NCBI GenBank assembly: GCA_963826695.1
Contig: CAWGXZ010000008.1
Coordinates: forward strand, 1 to 64,000
Source: CAWGXZ01 sp963826695
Lineage (GTDB): Bacteria > Pseudomonadota > Gammaproteobacteria > Burkholderiales > Burkholderiaceae_C
Length of the DNA stretch: 64,000 bases
Reading direction: 5' to 3'
Shown one piece after another: positions 19,726 through 29,867 of the stretch (positions within the stretch are counted from its first letter, which is position 1; every line of letters begins with the position of its first letter). The position numbers were made by a program, and so were the translations under genes. The notes under the pieces are model-generated. The model ran no database searches. It saw only the letters and a list, made by a program, of their open reading frames with translations, and was not told where the DNA came from.

Positions 19726-21459
19726 GCCGCGCGGGCCGCCAGCGCCTCGGCGCCAGCCTGCGGATCGAGGCTCAGCTGCACCGTCCCGCTGTCGGGGGGC
19801 GGTTCCGCGGCCCATTCCACCTCGAGCCGCAACAGCCGCTGGTCGCGCGAGACCAGCCATTCGTGGCGCCCACCCGGCTGCACCAGCCGCTGCGCGTCGT
19901 CCAGCCGGCGCAGCCGCCAGCCGTCGATGCCGAGCAGCTCATCGCCAGCCGACAGCCCGGCGCGCTCGCCCGCGCCGCCGCGCAGCACCTGCGCAATGCG
20001 CACGCCGGTCAATGCACTCTCGCTCACCTTGACGCCGAGCTGCTGCGCCAGGGTCGGCGGCTGCGCCTGCCAGCGCACGCCGACGCTTTCGAGCAGCGTG
20101 GCCAGCGGCAGCTCGCCGGTGCCGTGCACCCAGGCCACCAGCGCCTCGTCGAGGCCGCCGGCTGCGAGGTCGCGCACGGCGCCGGCGATATCGCTCTCGC
20201 TGATCGGCCCGCCGGCGCTCTGCGCCCACAGCCTTCGCATCAATTCGTCGAGCGTTCCCGCGCCCTGCGAACGAAGCCGCAGGTCGAGCGCCAGCGCGAT
20301 CAGCGAGCCCTTGGCGTAGTAGCTGATGGTCGCGTTGGGCGTGTTCTCGTCGGCCCGGTAGTACTTGATCCAGGCATCGAAGCTGGCCTCGGCAACGCTC
20401 TGCACCTGCCGACCCGGCGCAGCAAGGACGGCACTTGCCGTCTTGGCGAGCAGCTTGAGATAGCGCGCCTCGTCGATCAGCCCGCTGCGCACCAGGAACA
20501 AATCGTCGTAGTACGACGTGAAGCCCTCGAAGAACCAGAGCAGCCGGGTGTAGTTCTCGCGCGTGTAGTCGTAGCGCGCCAGCTCGGCCGGCCGCAGCCG
20601 CTTGACGTTCCAGGCGTGGAAGTACTCGTGGCTGATCAGGCCGAGCAGCGTGACGTAGCCGTCGCTGAGTGTCGGCAACGCCGCGCTGCGGCAGGTCGCG
20701 CCGCGCACAGATCAGCGCCGTGCTCGACCGGTGCTCGAGGCCGCCGTAGCCATCGTCGACGGCATTCAGCAGGAACAGGTAGCGCTCGAACGGCGGGCAG
20801 CGGTCGGCATGCCAGAAGGCGATCTCGGCTTCGCAGATTTGCCGGGCGTCGGCGAGCAGCCGGTCGGCGTCGAAATCGGGCAACGCGCCGGCGACGACGA
20901 ACCCGTGCTCGACGCCATGCGCCTGGAACGTGCCGCGCCAGAAACGCCCGAGTTCGACGGGGTGGTCGACGAGCTCGTCGTAGTCGTCTGCCTCGAAGGT
21001 GGTGCCACCGGCAACGTCGGCATCGACCGGGCGCATCGACGTCGCCACCTGCCACGCCGGCGGCAGCGCGCCGATCTGCAGCCGATGCGCCTCGTGCTCG
21101 CGTCCTTCGACGCGCAGGCACAGGCTGGTGCCGTTGAAGAAGCCGCGGTCCGCATCGAGAAAGGCGGCGCGCACCGAGGTATCGAAGGCGTAGACCTCGT
21201 AGCCCAGTTGCAGCGGCTCGTCACCGCTGCAGGCGATGTCCCAAGTCGACTTGTCGCACTGCGTCGGCACGAGTTCGCGGTCACCCTGCCGGGCGTGCAG
21301 ACCCGACAGGTGGCGCGCGAACTCACGGACCAGGTAGCTGCCGGGAATCCACACCGGCAGGCTGACCCGCTGCAGCGGCGCAGGGTCGGTCACCGTCAGG
21401 CTGACGCGAAAGCGATGCGCATGAAGCGGCGTGACGAGGTCGACTCGGTAGGAAATCAT
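19710..21459 (-). CDS. M61 family metallopeptidase (glycyl aminopeptidase-like) with PDZ domain
   Basis: About 580 residues. The N-terminal beta domain starts MISYRVDLVTPLHAHRF, the zinc site HEYFHAWNVKR (HExxH) lies centrally with the downstream ligand glutamate in WFFEGFTSYYDD, and a PDZ-like domain (RIAQVLRGGAGERAGLSAGD) sits at the C-terminus. Members of M61 are soluble aminopeptidases with preference for Gly/Ala. One frame break occurs near 20695, just before the zinc helix. The start ATG 21457-21459 is preceded by the helicase terminator, so this gene has its own promoter. Confidence 0.88.
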
Positions 21460-21511
21460 GAAGGCGGCTCAGGGGTGGGCGCAAGAATACGCGAGGCGCT
21501 GCGGACGAAAA

Positions 21512-21533
21512 AAAGCCCGCCGAAGCGGGCTTT
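21512..21533 (-). terminator. Rho-independent terminator of the helicase gene
   Basis: A perfect 9-bp stem (AAAGCCCGC / GCGGGCTTT) with a four-base loop. On the minus strand it is followed by a run of seven T residues (complement of 21508-21514). It lies 16 bp after the stop of the RhlE-like gene. Confidence 0.9.
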
Positions 21534-21548
21534 GCGGCAGGCCGAAGC

Positions 21549-22967
21549 TCAGCGGCCGAAACCGTCCGAGCGCGAACGCTGCGGCTTGTACGCCGGCTTG
21601 GCACCGGCAGGACGCGGCGCGAAACCACCGCGCTCGGCGCCGGGGGCGCGGTCGAACGGATCACGCGGCGCGCTGGCAACGAACGGTCGGCCGGCCTCGC
21701 GGCGCGGGCCGTAGCTCTTGCCGCCGGCATTGCCGTAGCCCTTGTTGAACGGCTTGCCGCCGAAGTCGCCGCCAGCGCGCGCCGGGAACATCCTCGGCTC
21801 GGGGCTCTTCGGCTCGAGGCCGGTGACCTGCGACACCGGGATGTCCTGCGTCGTGAACTGCTGGATGCGGCGGATCATGCCGACGTCCATGCGCTCGGCC
21901 AGGGTCACTGCCAGGCCATTGCGCCCGGCACGGCCGGTGCGGCCGATGCGGTGCACATAGTCCTCGGCCTTCATCGGCAGGCCGTAGTTGATGACATGGC
22001 TGATCGTCGGCACGTCGATGCCGCGCGCCGCCACGTCGGTGGCGATCAGCACCTTGAGTTGCTGGCTGCGCAGGCCCTGCAGCACCCGGTTGCGCCGGCC
22101 CTGCGGATGGCCGCCGTGCAGCGACGCCACCTTGTGGCCCATGTCGGCCAGGCGGTCGGCCAGCCAGTCGGCATCGCGCTGGGTGCTGGTGAAGACCAGC
22201 GCCTGCTCCATGTCCTTCTCGGTCAGCAGGTGGTCGAGCAGCGCGTTCTTGTGCGTGCCGTTGTCGGCCCAGTGCAGCCGCTGTTCGATGTTGGCGTGGG
22301 TGTCGGTGTGCGAGGCCACCTCGATGCGCTGCGGATCGCGCAACAGGTTCTGCGCCAACCGACCCACGTGACCGGCGAAGGTCGCGCTGTACATCACCGT
22401 CTGGCGGGTCTTCGGCAGACGCTCGGCAATGGTCGTGATGTCGTCGATGAAGCCCATGTCGAGCATCCGGTCGGCTTCGTCGAGCACCAGCATCTCGACG
22501 TTCTCGAGCACTGCGCGGCCACTTTGCAGGTGGTCGAGCAGGCGCCCGGGCGTCGAGATGAGGATGTCGAGCGCACCGCGCAGCGCAGCGATCTGCGCCG
22601 GGTAAGGCACGCCGCCGACGACGGTGGCGACGCGCAGCCCCGGCACATGGCGGCCATAGGTCGATGCGGCCTTGGCGACCTGGATCGCGAGTTCACGCGT
22701 CGGCGCCAGCACGAGGATCTTCGGGCCGTAGACGACGCCCTTTTCGCGGCGCTTGTCGTTGTCGGCACGGCCGGCGAGGATGCGCTCGAGCGCAGGCAGG
22801 ATGAACGAAGCCGTCTTGCCGCTGCCGGTGCTGGCAGAAACCATCAGGTCGTGGCCAGCGAGCGCCGGCGGAATCGCCTGCGACTGGACTTCGGTGGCGG
22901 TGTCGTAGCCGGAATCGGCAACCGCTTTGAGCAAGGTGGCGTGAAGGCCGAGGTCGATGAAACTCAT
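21549..22967 (-). CDS. rhlE: DEAD-box ATP-dependent RNA helicase, RhlE-like
   Basis: Intact, 472 residues. All helicase motifs are visible: Q motif around TEVQSQAIP, motif I STGSGKT (46-52), PTREL, DEAD (LDEADR), SAT, and HRIGRTGRAGR. The C-terminal tail of about 90 residues is Gly/Arg/Lys-rich and disordered, as in RhlE, and helps bind RNA. The role is RNA remodelling, often in ribosome assembly or cold adaptation. The 5' region is about 340 bp long, which could hold a long leader. Monocistronic, ending at a strong terminator. Confidence 0.93.
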   Translation of the reverse strand: MSFIDLGLHATLLKAVADSGYDTATEVQSQAIPPALAGHDLMVSASTGSGKTASFILPALERILAGRADNDKRREKGVVYGPKILVLAPTRELAIQVAKAASTYGRHVPGLRVATVVGGVPYPAQIAALRGALDILISTPGRLLDHLQSGRAVLENVEMLVLDEADRMLDMGFIDDITTIAERLPKTRQTVMYSATFAGHVGRLAQNLLRDPQRIEVASHTDTHANIEQRLHWADNGTHKNALLDHLLTEKDMEQALVFTSTQRDADWLADRLADMGHKVASLHGGHPQGRRNRVLQGLRSQQLKVLIATDVAARGIDVPTISHVINYGLPMKAEDYVHRIGRTGRAGRNGLAVTLAERMDVGMIRRIQQFTTQDIPVSQVTGLEPKSPEPRMFPARAGGDFGGKPFNKGYGNAGGKSYGPRREAGRPFVASAPRDPFDRAPGAERGGFAPRPAGAKPAYKPQRSRSDGFGR

Positions 22968-23322
22968 GGTCTGCTTTCTTTTCGAAAACGCGGTGCCAGC
23001 GTGCCCGGAAATGGCACGTCAACATGGCACCTGCTGCAACGTCGTCGTTGCAACCGGTCGGTGTCGCTGGGGAGAAGGTCCGAATCAGCGCCAAGGGCGG
23101 CACTGGTGCTCGTGAACAGTCAAAGCGACGGCATCGCCGCCAACCATTCCCTGGTGCGTGAAGCAGCCAGGTTTCGAACACGCCGCGCGGGCTGTCAGGA
23201 GCGACGCCGCCGGAAGACTCGAAGGTCAGAGGGGATGAGCGAATCGCCGCGTTGTGCTGCGGCGAAGCGTGAATTCTAGCCTATTGGGGTTTCTACCGTA
23301 TCCGCAGTGCAAAGCCCTGCAA
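22968..23322. other. Gene-free stretch between rhlE and orn
   Basis: About 355 bp between the helicase start and the orn stop, both on the minus strand. I see no convincing open frame in either orientation. A TAGAAT hexamer on the minus strand (about 23273-23278) could be a -10 element, but no -35 at suitable spacing is clear. The length leaves room for a long untranslated leader of the helicase gene, as seen for some cold-regulated helicases. Confidence 0.4.
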
Positions 23323-23895
23323 TTACTGCGGCTGTTGCAGGCCGAGCAGGTGCTCGCGGTAGTAGATCAGCTCGTCGATCGACTCCTGGATGTCGGCCAG
23401 CGCGGTATGCGCCTGCGCCTTCTTGAAGCCGGCGAGGATTTGCGGCTTCCAGCGACGCGCCAGCTCCTTGAGCGTGCTGACGTCGAGATTGCGGTAGTGG
23501 AAGAAGGCTTCCAGCGTCGGCATCGTGCGGGCGAGGAAGCGCCGGTCCTGGCAGATGCTGTTGCCGCACATCGGCGACTTGCCCTTCGGCACGTACTGCC
23601 GCAGGAACTCGATCACCTGGCGCTCGGCGGAGGCCTCGTCGACGCTCGACGCCTTCACCCGGTCGATCAGCCCGCTGCGGCCGTGCGTTCCCTTGTTCCA
23701 CGCGTCCATCGCGTCCAGGGCCGCATCGCTCTGCTTGACCGCGAACACCGGGCCTTCGACGCGGTGGCGCAGATCGGCGTCGGTCACGACCACGGCAATC
23801 TCGATGATCCGGTCGCTGTCCGGATCGAGCCCGGTCATTTCGAGGTCGATCCAGATCAGGTTGTGTTCGTTGCTGGCCAGGACGGCGTCGCTCAT
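23323..23895 (-). CDS. orn: Oligoribonuclease
   Basis: Intact, 190 residues, typical size. The DEDDh exonuclease residues are visible: WIDLEMTGLD (17-24 region, with D and E), the second Asp in SICQDRRF, and HTALADI near the C-terminus. Orn degrades 2-5 nt RNA and pGpG, the last step of c-di-GMP breakdown, which is relevant to the HD-GYP gene further along. It is divergent from the M48 peptidase gene with 65 bp between. Confidence 0.96.
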   Translation of the reverse strand: MSDAVLASNEHNLIWIDLEMTGLDPDSDRIIEIAVVVTDADLRHRVEGPVFAVKQSDAALDAMDAWNKGTHGRSGLIDRVKASSVDEASAERQVIEFLRQYVPKGKSPMCGNSICQDRRFLARTMPTLEAFFHYRNLDVSTLKELARRWKPQILAGFKKAQAHTALADIQESIDELIYYREHLLGLQQPQ

Positions 23896-23960
23896 GGTGC
23901 TCTTCAGTCGCTCGGGGCGCCGATTCTCGCAGGCGTCCCCGGCGCCCTACACTGCCGGCC

Positions 23961-25254
23961 ATGCAGACCTCGACCCTTACGGCGCTCTTCGTCGCGGCGC
24001 TGCTGACCTCGCTGGCAGCCCGGATGTGGCTGGCGAGCCGGCAGATGCGGCACGTGGCGGCGCACCGCTCGCAGGTTCCGGCCGCCTTCAGCGCGTCGGT
24101 GAGCCTCGAGGCGCACCGCAAGGCCGCCGACTACACGCTGGCCAAGGCACGCCTCGGGCTGATCGCCAGTGCCGTCGGCGCGGCGGTGCTGGTCGGCTGG
24201 ACGCTGCTCGGCGGCCTCGATGCGCTCGCCGGCGCGCTTGCGCGAGCTGCTGCTGCCGGCGCTGCCGGGCCTCTGGGGTGCAATGGCCTACCAGCTGGCG
24301 CTGCTCGGCGCATTCGTGGCGATTTCAAGCGCACTCGAACTGCCGTTCGACTTGCTCGGCACCTTCGGCATCGAGCAGCGCTTCGGCTTCAACCGCATGA
24401 CCTGGCGCCTCTATGCGAGCGACCTGCTCAAGCAGGCGCTGGTGACGCTGCTGATCGGTGCGCCGGTCGCCGCGCTGGTGTTGTGGCTGATGCACGCGGC
24501 CGGTGCGCAGTGGTGGCTGTGGGCCTGGAGCGCATGGGTGGCGGTCAACCTGCTGCTGTTGCTGATCTATCCCACGCTGATCGCCCCCTGGTTCAACCGT
24601 TTCGATCCGCTCGAGGATGCGCCGCTGCGCCAGCGCGTCGAGTCGCTGATGGCGCGCTGCGGCTTTTCCGCCAAGGGCTTCTATGTCATGGACGGGAGCC
24701 GGCGCTCGGCGCATGCGAATGCGTATTTCACCGGCCTCGGCGCAGCCAAGCGGGTGGTGTTTTTCGACACGCTGCTGCGCAAGCTGTCGCCGCCCGAGGT
24801 CGAGGCGGTGCTGGCGCACGAGTTGGGTCACTTCCGCCATCGCCATGTGGTCAAGCGGATCGCGCTGATGTTCGGCCTCAGCCTGGGCGGCTTCGCCTTG
24901 CTGGGCCATCTGTCGAGCCAGAGCTGGTTCTACACGGGGCTCGGCGTGCAGCCGGCGCTCGACGCGCCGAACGACGCGGTTGCGCTGCTGCTGTTCCTGC
25001 TGGCAGCGCCGAGCTTCGGTTTCTTCGTTGCACCGCTCTTTGCGGCGCTGTCGCGGCGGCAGGAGTTCGAGGCCGACGCCTATGCCTGCGCCCAGGCGGA
25101 TGGCCGCCATCTGGCCGGTGCACTGCTCAAGCTGCACGAGGACAACGCGTCGACGCTGACGCCGGACCCGGTGTACGCGCGCTTCTACTACTCGCATCCG
25201 CCGGCGGTCGAGCGGCTCGCCGCCCTGCCCGCGCCCAGCCTGCAGGCGGCCTGA
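23961..25254 (+). CDS. M48 family integral-membrane metallopeptidase (Ste24/CAAX-protease-like)
   Basis: About 430 residues with several membrane helices and the zinc motif HELGH in VLAHELGHFRHRH; the third ligand lies in QEFEADAYA. The N-terminal region with GFNRMTWRLY and FGIEQRFGF matches the Ste24-like branch (M48 peptidase with N-terminal extension). Such enzymes cleave membrane or exported proteins; the bacterial substrates are mostly unknown. A frame break near 24240 falls in the second membrane region. The next gene, rsgA, starts within about 40 bp of the stop. Confidence 0.9.
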
Positions 25255-25293
25255 GCGATGCACCGGTCGCTGCTGCGCCACGGTTCGCCTTGA

Positions 25294-26211
25294 GCAAGTT
25301 CGCCGAACTCGACCTCGGGACGGGTCGTTGCAGGCCATGGCCGCCATTACCTCGTCGAGACGCCCGAGGGCCGGCGCCTGACCTGCCATCCGCGCGGCAA
25401 GAAGAGCGACTGCGTCGTCGGCGACCGCGTGCGCTGGATGCCGACCACGGCTTCGGGCGAGGAAGGCGTCATCGAGCATGTCGAGCCGCGGCGCAACCTG
25501 CTTTTCCGCCAGGATGAATGGCGCACCAAGGCCTTTGCCGCCAATCTCGACCAGCTGCTGCTGATGGTGGCTGCCGAGCCGACCTTCAGCGAATCGCAGC
25601 TCGCGCGGGCACTGATTGCCGCCGAGAGCGCCGAAATTCCTGCGCGGATTCTTCTCAACAAGGCCGACCTGCCGGCGATCGACAGCGCTCGGGCGCGGCT
25701 CGAGCCGTACCGCGCGATGGGCTACGAGGTCATCGAGGCGGCATTGAAGGCGCGGCCCGATGAATCGAAAAGCCGCCTGGCCGCGCTGCTGGCGAACCGC
25801 TCGACGCTGGTGCTGGGACCGAGCGGCACCGGCAAAAGCACGCTGATCAATCTGCTCGGCCAGGCCGGTGCGGTGCAGGCGCCCGTCGGCGAAATTTCGC
25901 AGGCCCTGAATTCGGGGCGTCACACGACCACCACGACGCAGTGGTACTGGCTCGACGCCGAGCGCGAAACGGCGCTGATCGACTCGCCGGGTTTTCAGGA
26001 ATTCGGCCTGAAACAGATCGAGCCCCAGCAACTGACCGGATACATGCCCGACCTCGCGCCGCATGCCGCCGCCTGCCGCTTCTACAACTGCGAGCACCGC
26101 CACGAGCCGGGTTGCGGCGTTCGCGCGGCACTCGAACGCGGCGAGATCAGCGAATCACGCTACCGCATCTACGGCGAGATTCGCCAGGAGCTGGCGCAGA
26201 CGCGGTGGTGA
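25294..26211 (+). CDS. rsgA: Ribosome small-subunit-dependent GTPase A
   Basis: A circularly permuted GTPase that matures 30S subunits. An N-terminal OB domain (RVVAGHGRHYLVET) is followed by G4 LLNKADL, G1 GPSGTGKST and G3 DSPGF in that permuted order. A C-terminal zinc-binding domain has CRFYNCEHRHEPGC. The start is uncertain: the conserved part is read from just after an in-frame TGA (25291-25293), and a frame error probably hides the true start among ATG 25258 or TTG 25290. The rest is intact. Confidence 0.9.
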   Translation, partial: ASSPNSTSGRVVAGHGRHYLVETPEGRRLTCHPRGKKSDCVVGDRVRWMPTTASGEEGVIEHVEPRRNLLFRQDEWRTKAFAANLDQLLLMVAAEPTFSESQLARALIAAESAEIPARILLNKADLPAIDSARARLEPYRAMGYEVIEAALKARPDESKSRLAALLANRSTLVLGPSGTGKSTLINLLGQAGAVQAPVGEISQALNSGRHTTTTTQWYWLDAERETALIDSPGFQEFGLKQIEPQQLTGYMPDLAPHAAACRFYNCEHRHEPGCGVRAALERGEISESRYRIYGEIRQELAQTRW

Positions 26212-26231
26212 CCTCCGCGGCGCAGCGGGCC

Positions 26232-27218
26232 TCAGCCGACGAGATTTGCCAGCGAGAGCAGCGCCAGCAGCAGCATCCACAGCACCATCGAGCGCCAGAC
26301 CAGGCCGACGACGCTGCGCAGATGGGCCTGCTGCGGCACCTCGCCCGCGGTGGCGCCTCCGGCTTCCAAGCCATGGAAGGCGCCGCTGTCGAAGGTCTTC
26401 GACCGGTCGGGGGTGATGCCCGGGGCCGCACGACCGCCGAGCTGCACGCCGACCGCCCCCGCCGCTGCGGCGAGGATGATGCCCTCGTTGGGGTGCCGCC
26501 AGAGTTCGGCGTCGCGCCGCCAGCCGTTCACCGCTTCCTCGAAATTGCCGACCACGGCGAACCCGAATGCCGTCAGCCGCGCCGGCACATGGTCGACTGC
26601 GCTGAAAAGGCGTTGCGACAGCGCCATCAGCCGCGGGTTCACCGGCTCGCCGACGACCCCGTTGCGGAAGGCCCAGAAGCGGCTGGCGAATTCGGCCATC
26701 CGGTACAGCACGGCACCGGCGGGGCCGAAGCCGAACGAGGCGAAGACGACGAACCAGAAGAAAACGCCGAAGACATGGCGGTGTGCCGCGAGCAGCGAAT
26801 GCTCGATGACGTGGCGCAGCAGTTCCTTGCGCGGCAGCTCGCTGGCGTCCAGGTGGCGCCACTCGGCCAGAAGCTCACGCGCCTGGCGTTCGTCGGCACG
26901 CTCGAGCGCGTCGCGGATGTCGGTGAAATAGTGGCTGAACTGCCGGAATCCGAGCGTGACGTAAAGCACCAGCACGGTCCAGGCAAACGCCGGCAGGCCG
27001 TGGAAATCCGCCAGCAGCGCATGGATCGCCCAGGTGGCCGCGGCGGGTGCGATGACCGTGATGGTCCAGATCACTGCGGCGTGATGGTCGCGGCCGGCGT
27101 CGAAATTGCGCGCCGTCCAGCCCAGCCAGGCGATCAGCGACTCGTGGACCGGATTGCCCCGCGGCAGTGGCTTGAGCTGCTCGATCAACAGCGCCAGCAT
27201 GACGGCAAAGAAGCTCAT
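26232..27218 (-). CDS. CobD/CbiB-like membrane protein
   Basis: Intact, 328 residues, with four to five membrane segments. The family resemblance is to CobD/CbiB (adenosylcobinamide-phosphate synthase), including LYRMAEF and a SAVDHVPARLTAFGFAV stretch that corresponds to the conserved FNxxDxxPARxT-type motif. No cobalamin biosynthesis gene is nearby, and many betaproteobacteria have such a stand-alone member. Its substrate is therefore unproven. It converges with rsgA at a 20-bp gap. Confidence 0.8.
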   Translation of the reverse strand: MSFFAVMLALLIEQLKPLPRGNPVHESLIAWLGWTARNFDAGRDHHAAVIWTITVIAPAAATWAIHALLADFHGLPAFAWTVLVLYVTLGFRQFSHYFTDIRDALERADERQARELLAEWRHLDASELPRKELLRHVIEHSLLAAHRHVFGVFFWFVVFASFGFGPAGAVLYRMAEFASRFWAFRNGVVGEPVNPRLMALSQRLFSAVDHVPARLTAFGFAVVGNFEEAVNGWRRDAELWRHPNEGIILAAAAGAVGVQLGGRAAPGITPDRSKTFDSGAFHGLEAGGATAGEVPQQAHLRSVVGLVWRSMVLWMLLLALLSLANLVG

Positions 27219-27272
27219 TCGCGGCGATCATAGCCGTGGGCCTGCCGGCAAACGGCCGTGCAGCCAGCTCGC

Positions 27273-27956
27273 TCAGGCGACCAGCATCCGGTACAGGTTT
27301 CGCAGCATCGAGGCGGTTGCGCCCCAGATGAAGTAGCGCCGCTGGCTGCCGTCTGCCGCCGTGGTCGACCACGGCATCGACAGGAAATCGCGATCGATGC
27401 CGGCGATCGCCACCCGGTGATGGCGGTGATTCGCCGGGTCCATCAAGAACTGCAGCGGCACCTCGAACACCTCCTCGACCTCGAAGGTGTCGCGCACGAT
27501 CCGGAAATCGGTCTCGACCAGCGCGATCACCGGCGTCACGACAAAGCCGGTGCCGGTGGTGTAGAGCGGCAGGCTGCCGAGCACGTGCACATCGCCCGCC
27601 GCCAGCCCGATCTCCTCCTCGGCTTCGCGCAGCGCCGTCGCTGTCGCATCGAGATCACCCGCGTCGGCGCGACCGCCCGGAAAACTGATCTGGCCCGGAT
27701 GGTCGTAGAGATGCGCCGTGCGCAGCGTCAGCAGGACGGTCGGCTGCGGCCGCTGGACGATCGGCACGAGCACCGATGCGGCTGTCGATTCGCGCGCATC
27801 GATGCGCCGCTCGCCTTCGATCTCCGGCGACCAGACCGGCGGCGCCAGGAAGCGCCTGCGCAGGGCCGCAGGCGTCAGCTGCTCCGGAGGAACCGGCGGC
27901 AGGTGCGAATCGACGCGCAGCACCGGCAGCTGCTGCGGATCGAAGCTCAGCGCCAT
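27273..27956 (-). CDS. Nudix hydrolase, CoA pyrophosphatase-like
   Basis: 227 residues from ATG 27956; an upstream in-frame ATG at 27983 would add nine residues. The Nudix box GX5EX7REUXEEXGU is visible in GGRADAGD through REAEEEIGL. The preceding HPGQISFPGGR and the upstream LLTLRTAHL match the CoA-pyrophosphatase UPF0035 signature. It would hydrolyse CoA or its derivatives to 4'-phosphopantetheine and 3',5'-ADP. It follows rplS by a terminator-like hairpin on the same strand. Confidence 0.9.
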   Translation of the reverse strand: MALSFDPQQLPVLRVDSHLPPVPPEQLTPAALRRRFLAPPVWSPEIEGERRIDARESTAASVLVPIVQRPQPTVLLTLRTAHLYDHPGQISFPGGRADAGDLDATATALREAEEEIGLAAGDVHVLGSLPLYTTGTGFVVTPVIALVETDFRIVRDTFEVEEVFEVPLQFLMDPANHRHHRVAIAGIDRDFLSMPWSTTAADGSQRRYFIWGATASMLRNLYRMLVA

Positions 27957-27980
27957 GTCGCGGCGCGCTCCCCAAACGAA

Positions 27981-28003
27981 CAAGCCGCCTGGATGGCGGC
28001 TTG
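27981..28003 (-). terminator. Hairpin after rplS
   Basis: A perfect 9-bp stem CAAGCCGCC / GGCGGCTTG with a 5-base loop, 24 bp after the rplS stop on the minus strand. Only a short T-rich tail (TTGTTCG) follows on that strand, so termination may be partial and allow read-through into the Nudix gene, whose start lies 25 bp further on. Confidence 0.7.
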
Positions 28004-28026
28004 CATGGACATCGGCGAGGCCGATC

Positions 28027-28380
28027 TCAGGACAGCTTTTCCTTGATACGCGCCGACTTGCCCGAGCGGCTGCGCAGGTAGTAGAGCTTGGCGCGGCGCA
28101 CGTCGCCGCGGCGCTTGACCTCGATCGTCTCGATCAGCGGGCTGTACAGCGGGAACGTCCGCTCGACGCCTTCGCCGCTCGACATCTTGCGCACGATGAA
28201 GCTCGAGTTCAGGCCGCGGTTGCGGCGCGCAATCACCACGCCTTCGTATGCCTGCAGCCGCTTGCGCGTGCCTTCGACGACCTTGACGCTGACGATGACC
28301 GTGTCACCCGGCGCGAACGGCGGGATGGTCTTGCCGAGCCGGGTGATTTCTTCCTGCTCGAGGGTTTGGATCAAATCCAT
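28027..28380 (-). CDS. rplS: 50S ribosomal protein L19
   Basis: Intact, 117 residues. N-terminal MDLIQTLEQEEI, RNRGLNSSFIVRKMSSGEGVE and the basic C-terminus ending RIKEKLS match bL19, which sits at the 30S-50S interface. It is the last gene of the rpsP-rimM-trmD-rplS operon, 79 bp after trmD. Confidence 0.97.
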   Translation of the reverse strand: MDLIQTLEQEEITRLGKTIPPFAPGDTVIVSVKVVEGTRKRLQAYEGVVIARRNRGLNSSFIVRKMSSGEGVERTFPLYSPLIETIEVKRRGDVRRAKLYYLRSRSGKSARIKEKLS

Positions 28381-28459
28381 GGGGTGCTCCGCTCGATCGT
28401 GCCAACGCGGGTTCGGAATGTTCTTGCGAAGTGCCCGGTCGGTCGCACCCGCAGGTGGA

Positions 28460-29265
28460 TCAGCGCCCAGGCTTGGCAGAGGATCGAAAAGCCGGCGATT
28501 GTAGCGGCTGGGCCAGCAGGCGCTCGTCCTCGGCAGAAAGCCGCCCTTGCGAGCGCGCCGCGTCGATCAGGTCGGGGCGCCGCTCGGCCGAAAGCCGCCA
28601 GCGAGCGCTCGCGGCGCCACCGCGCGATCTCGCGGTGGTTGCCGGAGAGCAGCACCGCCGGCACCGGGTGCTCGCCGTCGTCGCCACCCAAGCGCTCCGG
28701 CCGGCTGTAGTGCGGGCAGTCGAGCAGGCCGTCGGAGAAGCTGTCCTCGCGATGCGATTGCGGATCGCCGAGCACACCGGGCTGCAGCCGCGCCACGGCG
28801 TCGAGCACCGCCAGCGCCGGCAGTTCGCCGCCGGAGAGGACGAAGTCGCCGAGGCTCCATTCGAGGTCGACATGGCGGTCGATGAAGCGCTGGTCGATGC
28901 CTTCGTAGCGGCCGCAGATGAAGATCGCGCCGGCACCGCCGGCCACTTCGCCGATCAACGCCTGGTCGACACGCCGACCGGCCGGCGTGAAATGCACCAC
29001 CGGCGCCGCCGGCGCGCCAGCGGCTTCACGGGCGCGCGCGGGCGGCCGACAACGCGCGCTCCAGCGGCTCGGCCAGCAGCACCATGCCCGGGCCGCCGCC
29101 GAAGGGTCGGTCGTCGACCCGCCGGTAGGCGCCGAGCGCATGCTCGCGCAGCGGCCACAGGTGGACCTCGACGCTGCCCCCAGGCTCGAAGGCACGCCGT
29201 GTCACGCCACAGGCAAGATGCGGCGCGAACAGCTCGGGGAAAAGCGTGACGATGTCGAAACGCAC
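28460..29265 (-). CDS. trmD: tRNA (guanine-N1)-methyltransferase
   Basis: Methylates G37 of tRNAs with SAM, preventing frameshifting. FDIVTLFPELF at the N-terminus, GGGPGMV, ICGRYEGIDQRF and DFVLSGGELPA (the knotted SPOUT fold) are all present. Restored length is about 268 residues. The frame breaks near 29040 and 28640. As trmD is essential and the operon is otherwise intact, sequence error is likely. GTG 29265 is taken as start; it gives the canonical N-terminus 7 bp after the rimM stop. Confidence 0.93.
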
Positions 29266-29272
29266 CGTCTGC

Positions 29273-29851
29273 TCAGTAGTCGAGGCCCCAGTCGACGGTG
29301 ATCCGCCGCGCCGCCATGTCGACATCGTCGACATAGGCGCCGACGAACGGGATCAGCGTCTGCGCGGCCTCGTCGGTCGACCCGCTGGCTGCCACCCGCA
29401 GCACGCTGTGCGGCCCGGTGTCGAGCAGACCGACAACGCTTCCCAGCGCATCGCCCTGGCGGTTGACGACCGCCAGCCCGATCAGGTCGACCCAGTAGTA
29501 CTCGTCCTCGCCGGCGGTCGGGAAGCTGGCGCGGGAGATGTACACGCCCGCACCGCGCAGCGCCTCGGCGCCGTTGCGATCGTCGATGTCGTGCGCTCGC
29601 GCCACCACACCGTCGCCGTGCTCACGAATTTCGGCGATGCGCAGCAGCGAGGGGATTGCCGGCCGCGAGACCACCGGGCCCGGCCGGTCGACGCGCAGAA
29701 ACCAGCGCCGCGAACCGAAGATCGCCTGCGGGTCCGCCGCAAAGGCCTGGACCCAGAACCAGCCTTTCAGGCCCCAGGCATCGCCGATGCGCGCCACCTC
29801 GACGGCGTCGTCGGGAAACGCCGGCTCGTCGTCGGCAGCACCGAAGGCCAC
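29273..29851 (-). CDS. rimM: 16S rRNA processing protein RimM
   Basis: About 192 residues, intact. The N-terminal RimM domain (VARIGDAWGLKGWFWVQAF) and the C-terminal PRC-barrel (DEYYWVDLIGLAVVN) are clear; it ends VDWGLDY. RimM helps mature the 30S head near uS19. GTG 29851 is selected because it lies 16 bp after the rpsP stop and the family domain begins shortly afterwards. The N-terminal about 17 residues are variable. Confidence 0.92.
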   Translation of the reverse strand: MAFGAADDEPAFPDDAVEVARIGDAWGLKGWFWVQAFAADPQAIFGSRRWFLRVDRPGPVVSRPAIPSLLRIAEIREHGDGVVARAHDIDDRNGAEALRGAGVYISRASFPTAGEDEYYWVDLIGLAVVNRQGDALGSVVGLLDTGPHSVLRVAASGSTDEAAQTLIPFVGAYVDDVDMAARRITVDWGLDY

Positions 29852-29867
29852 CGCCCGTTCCGCCGTC

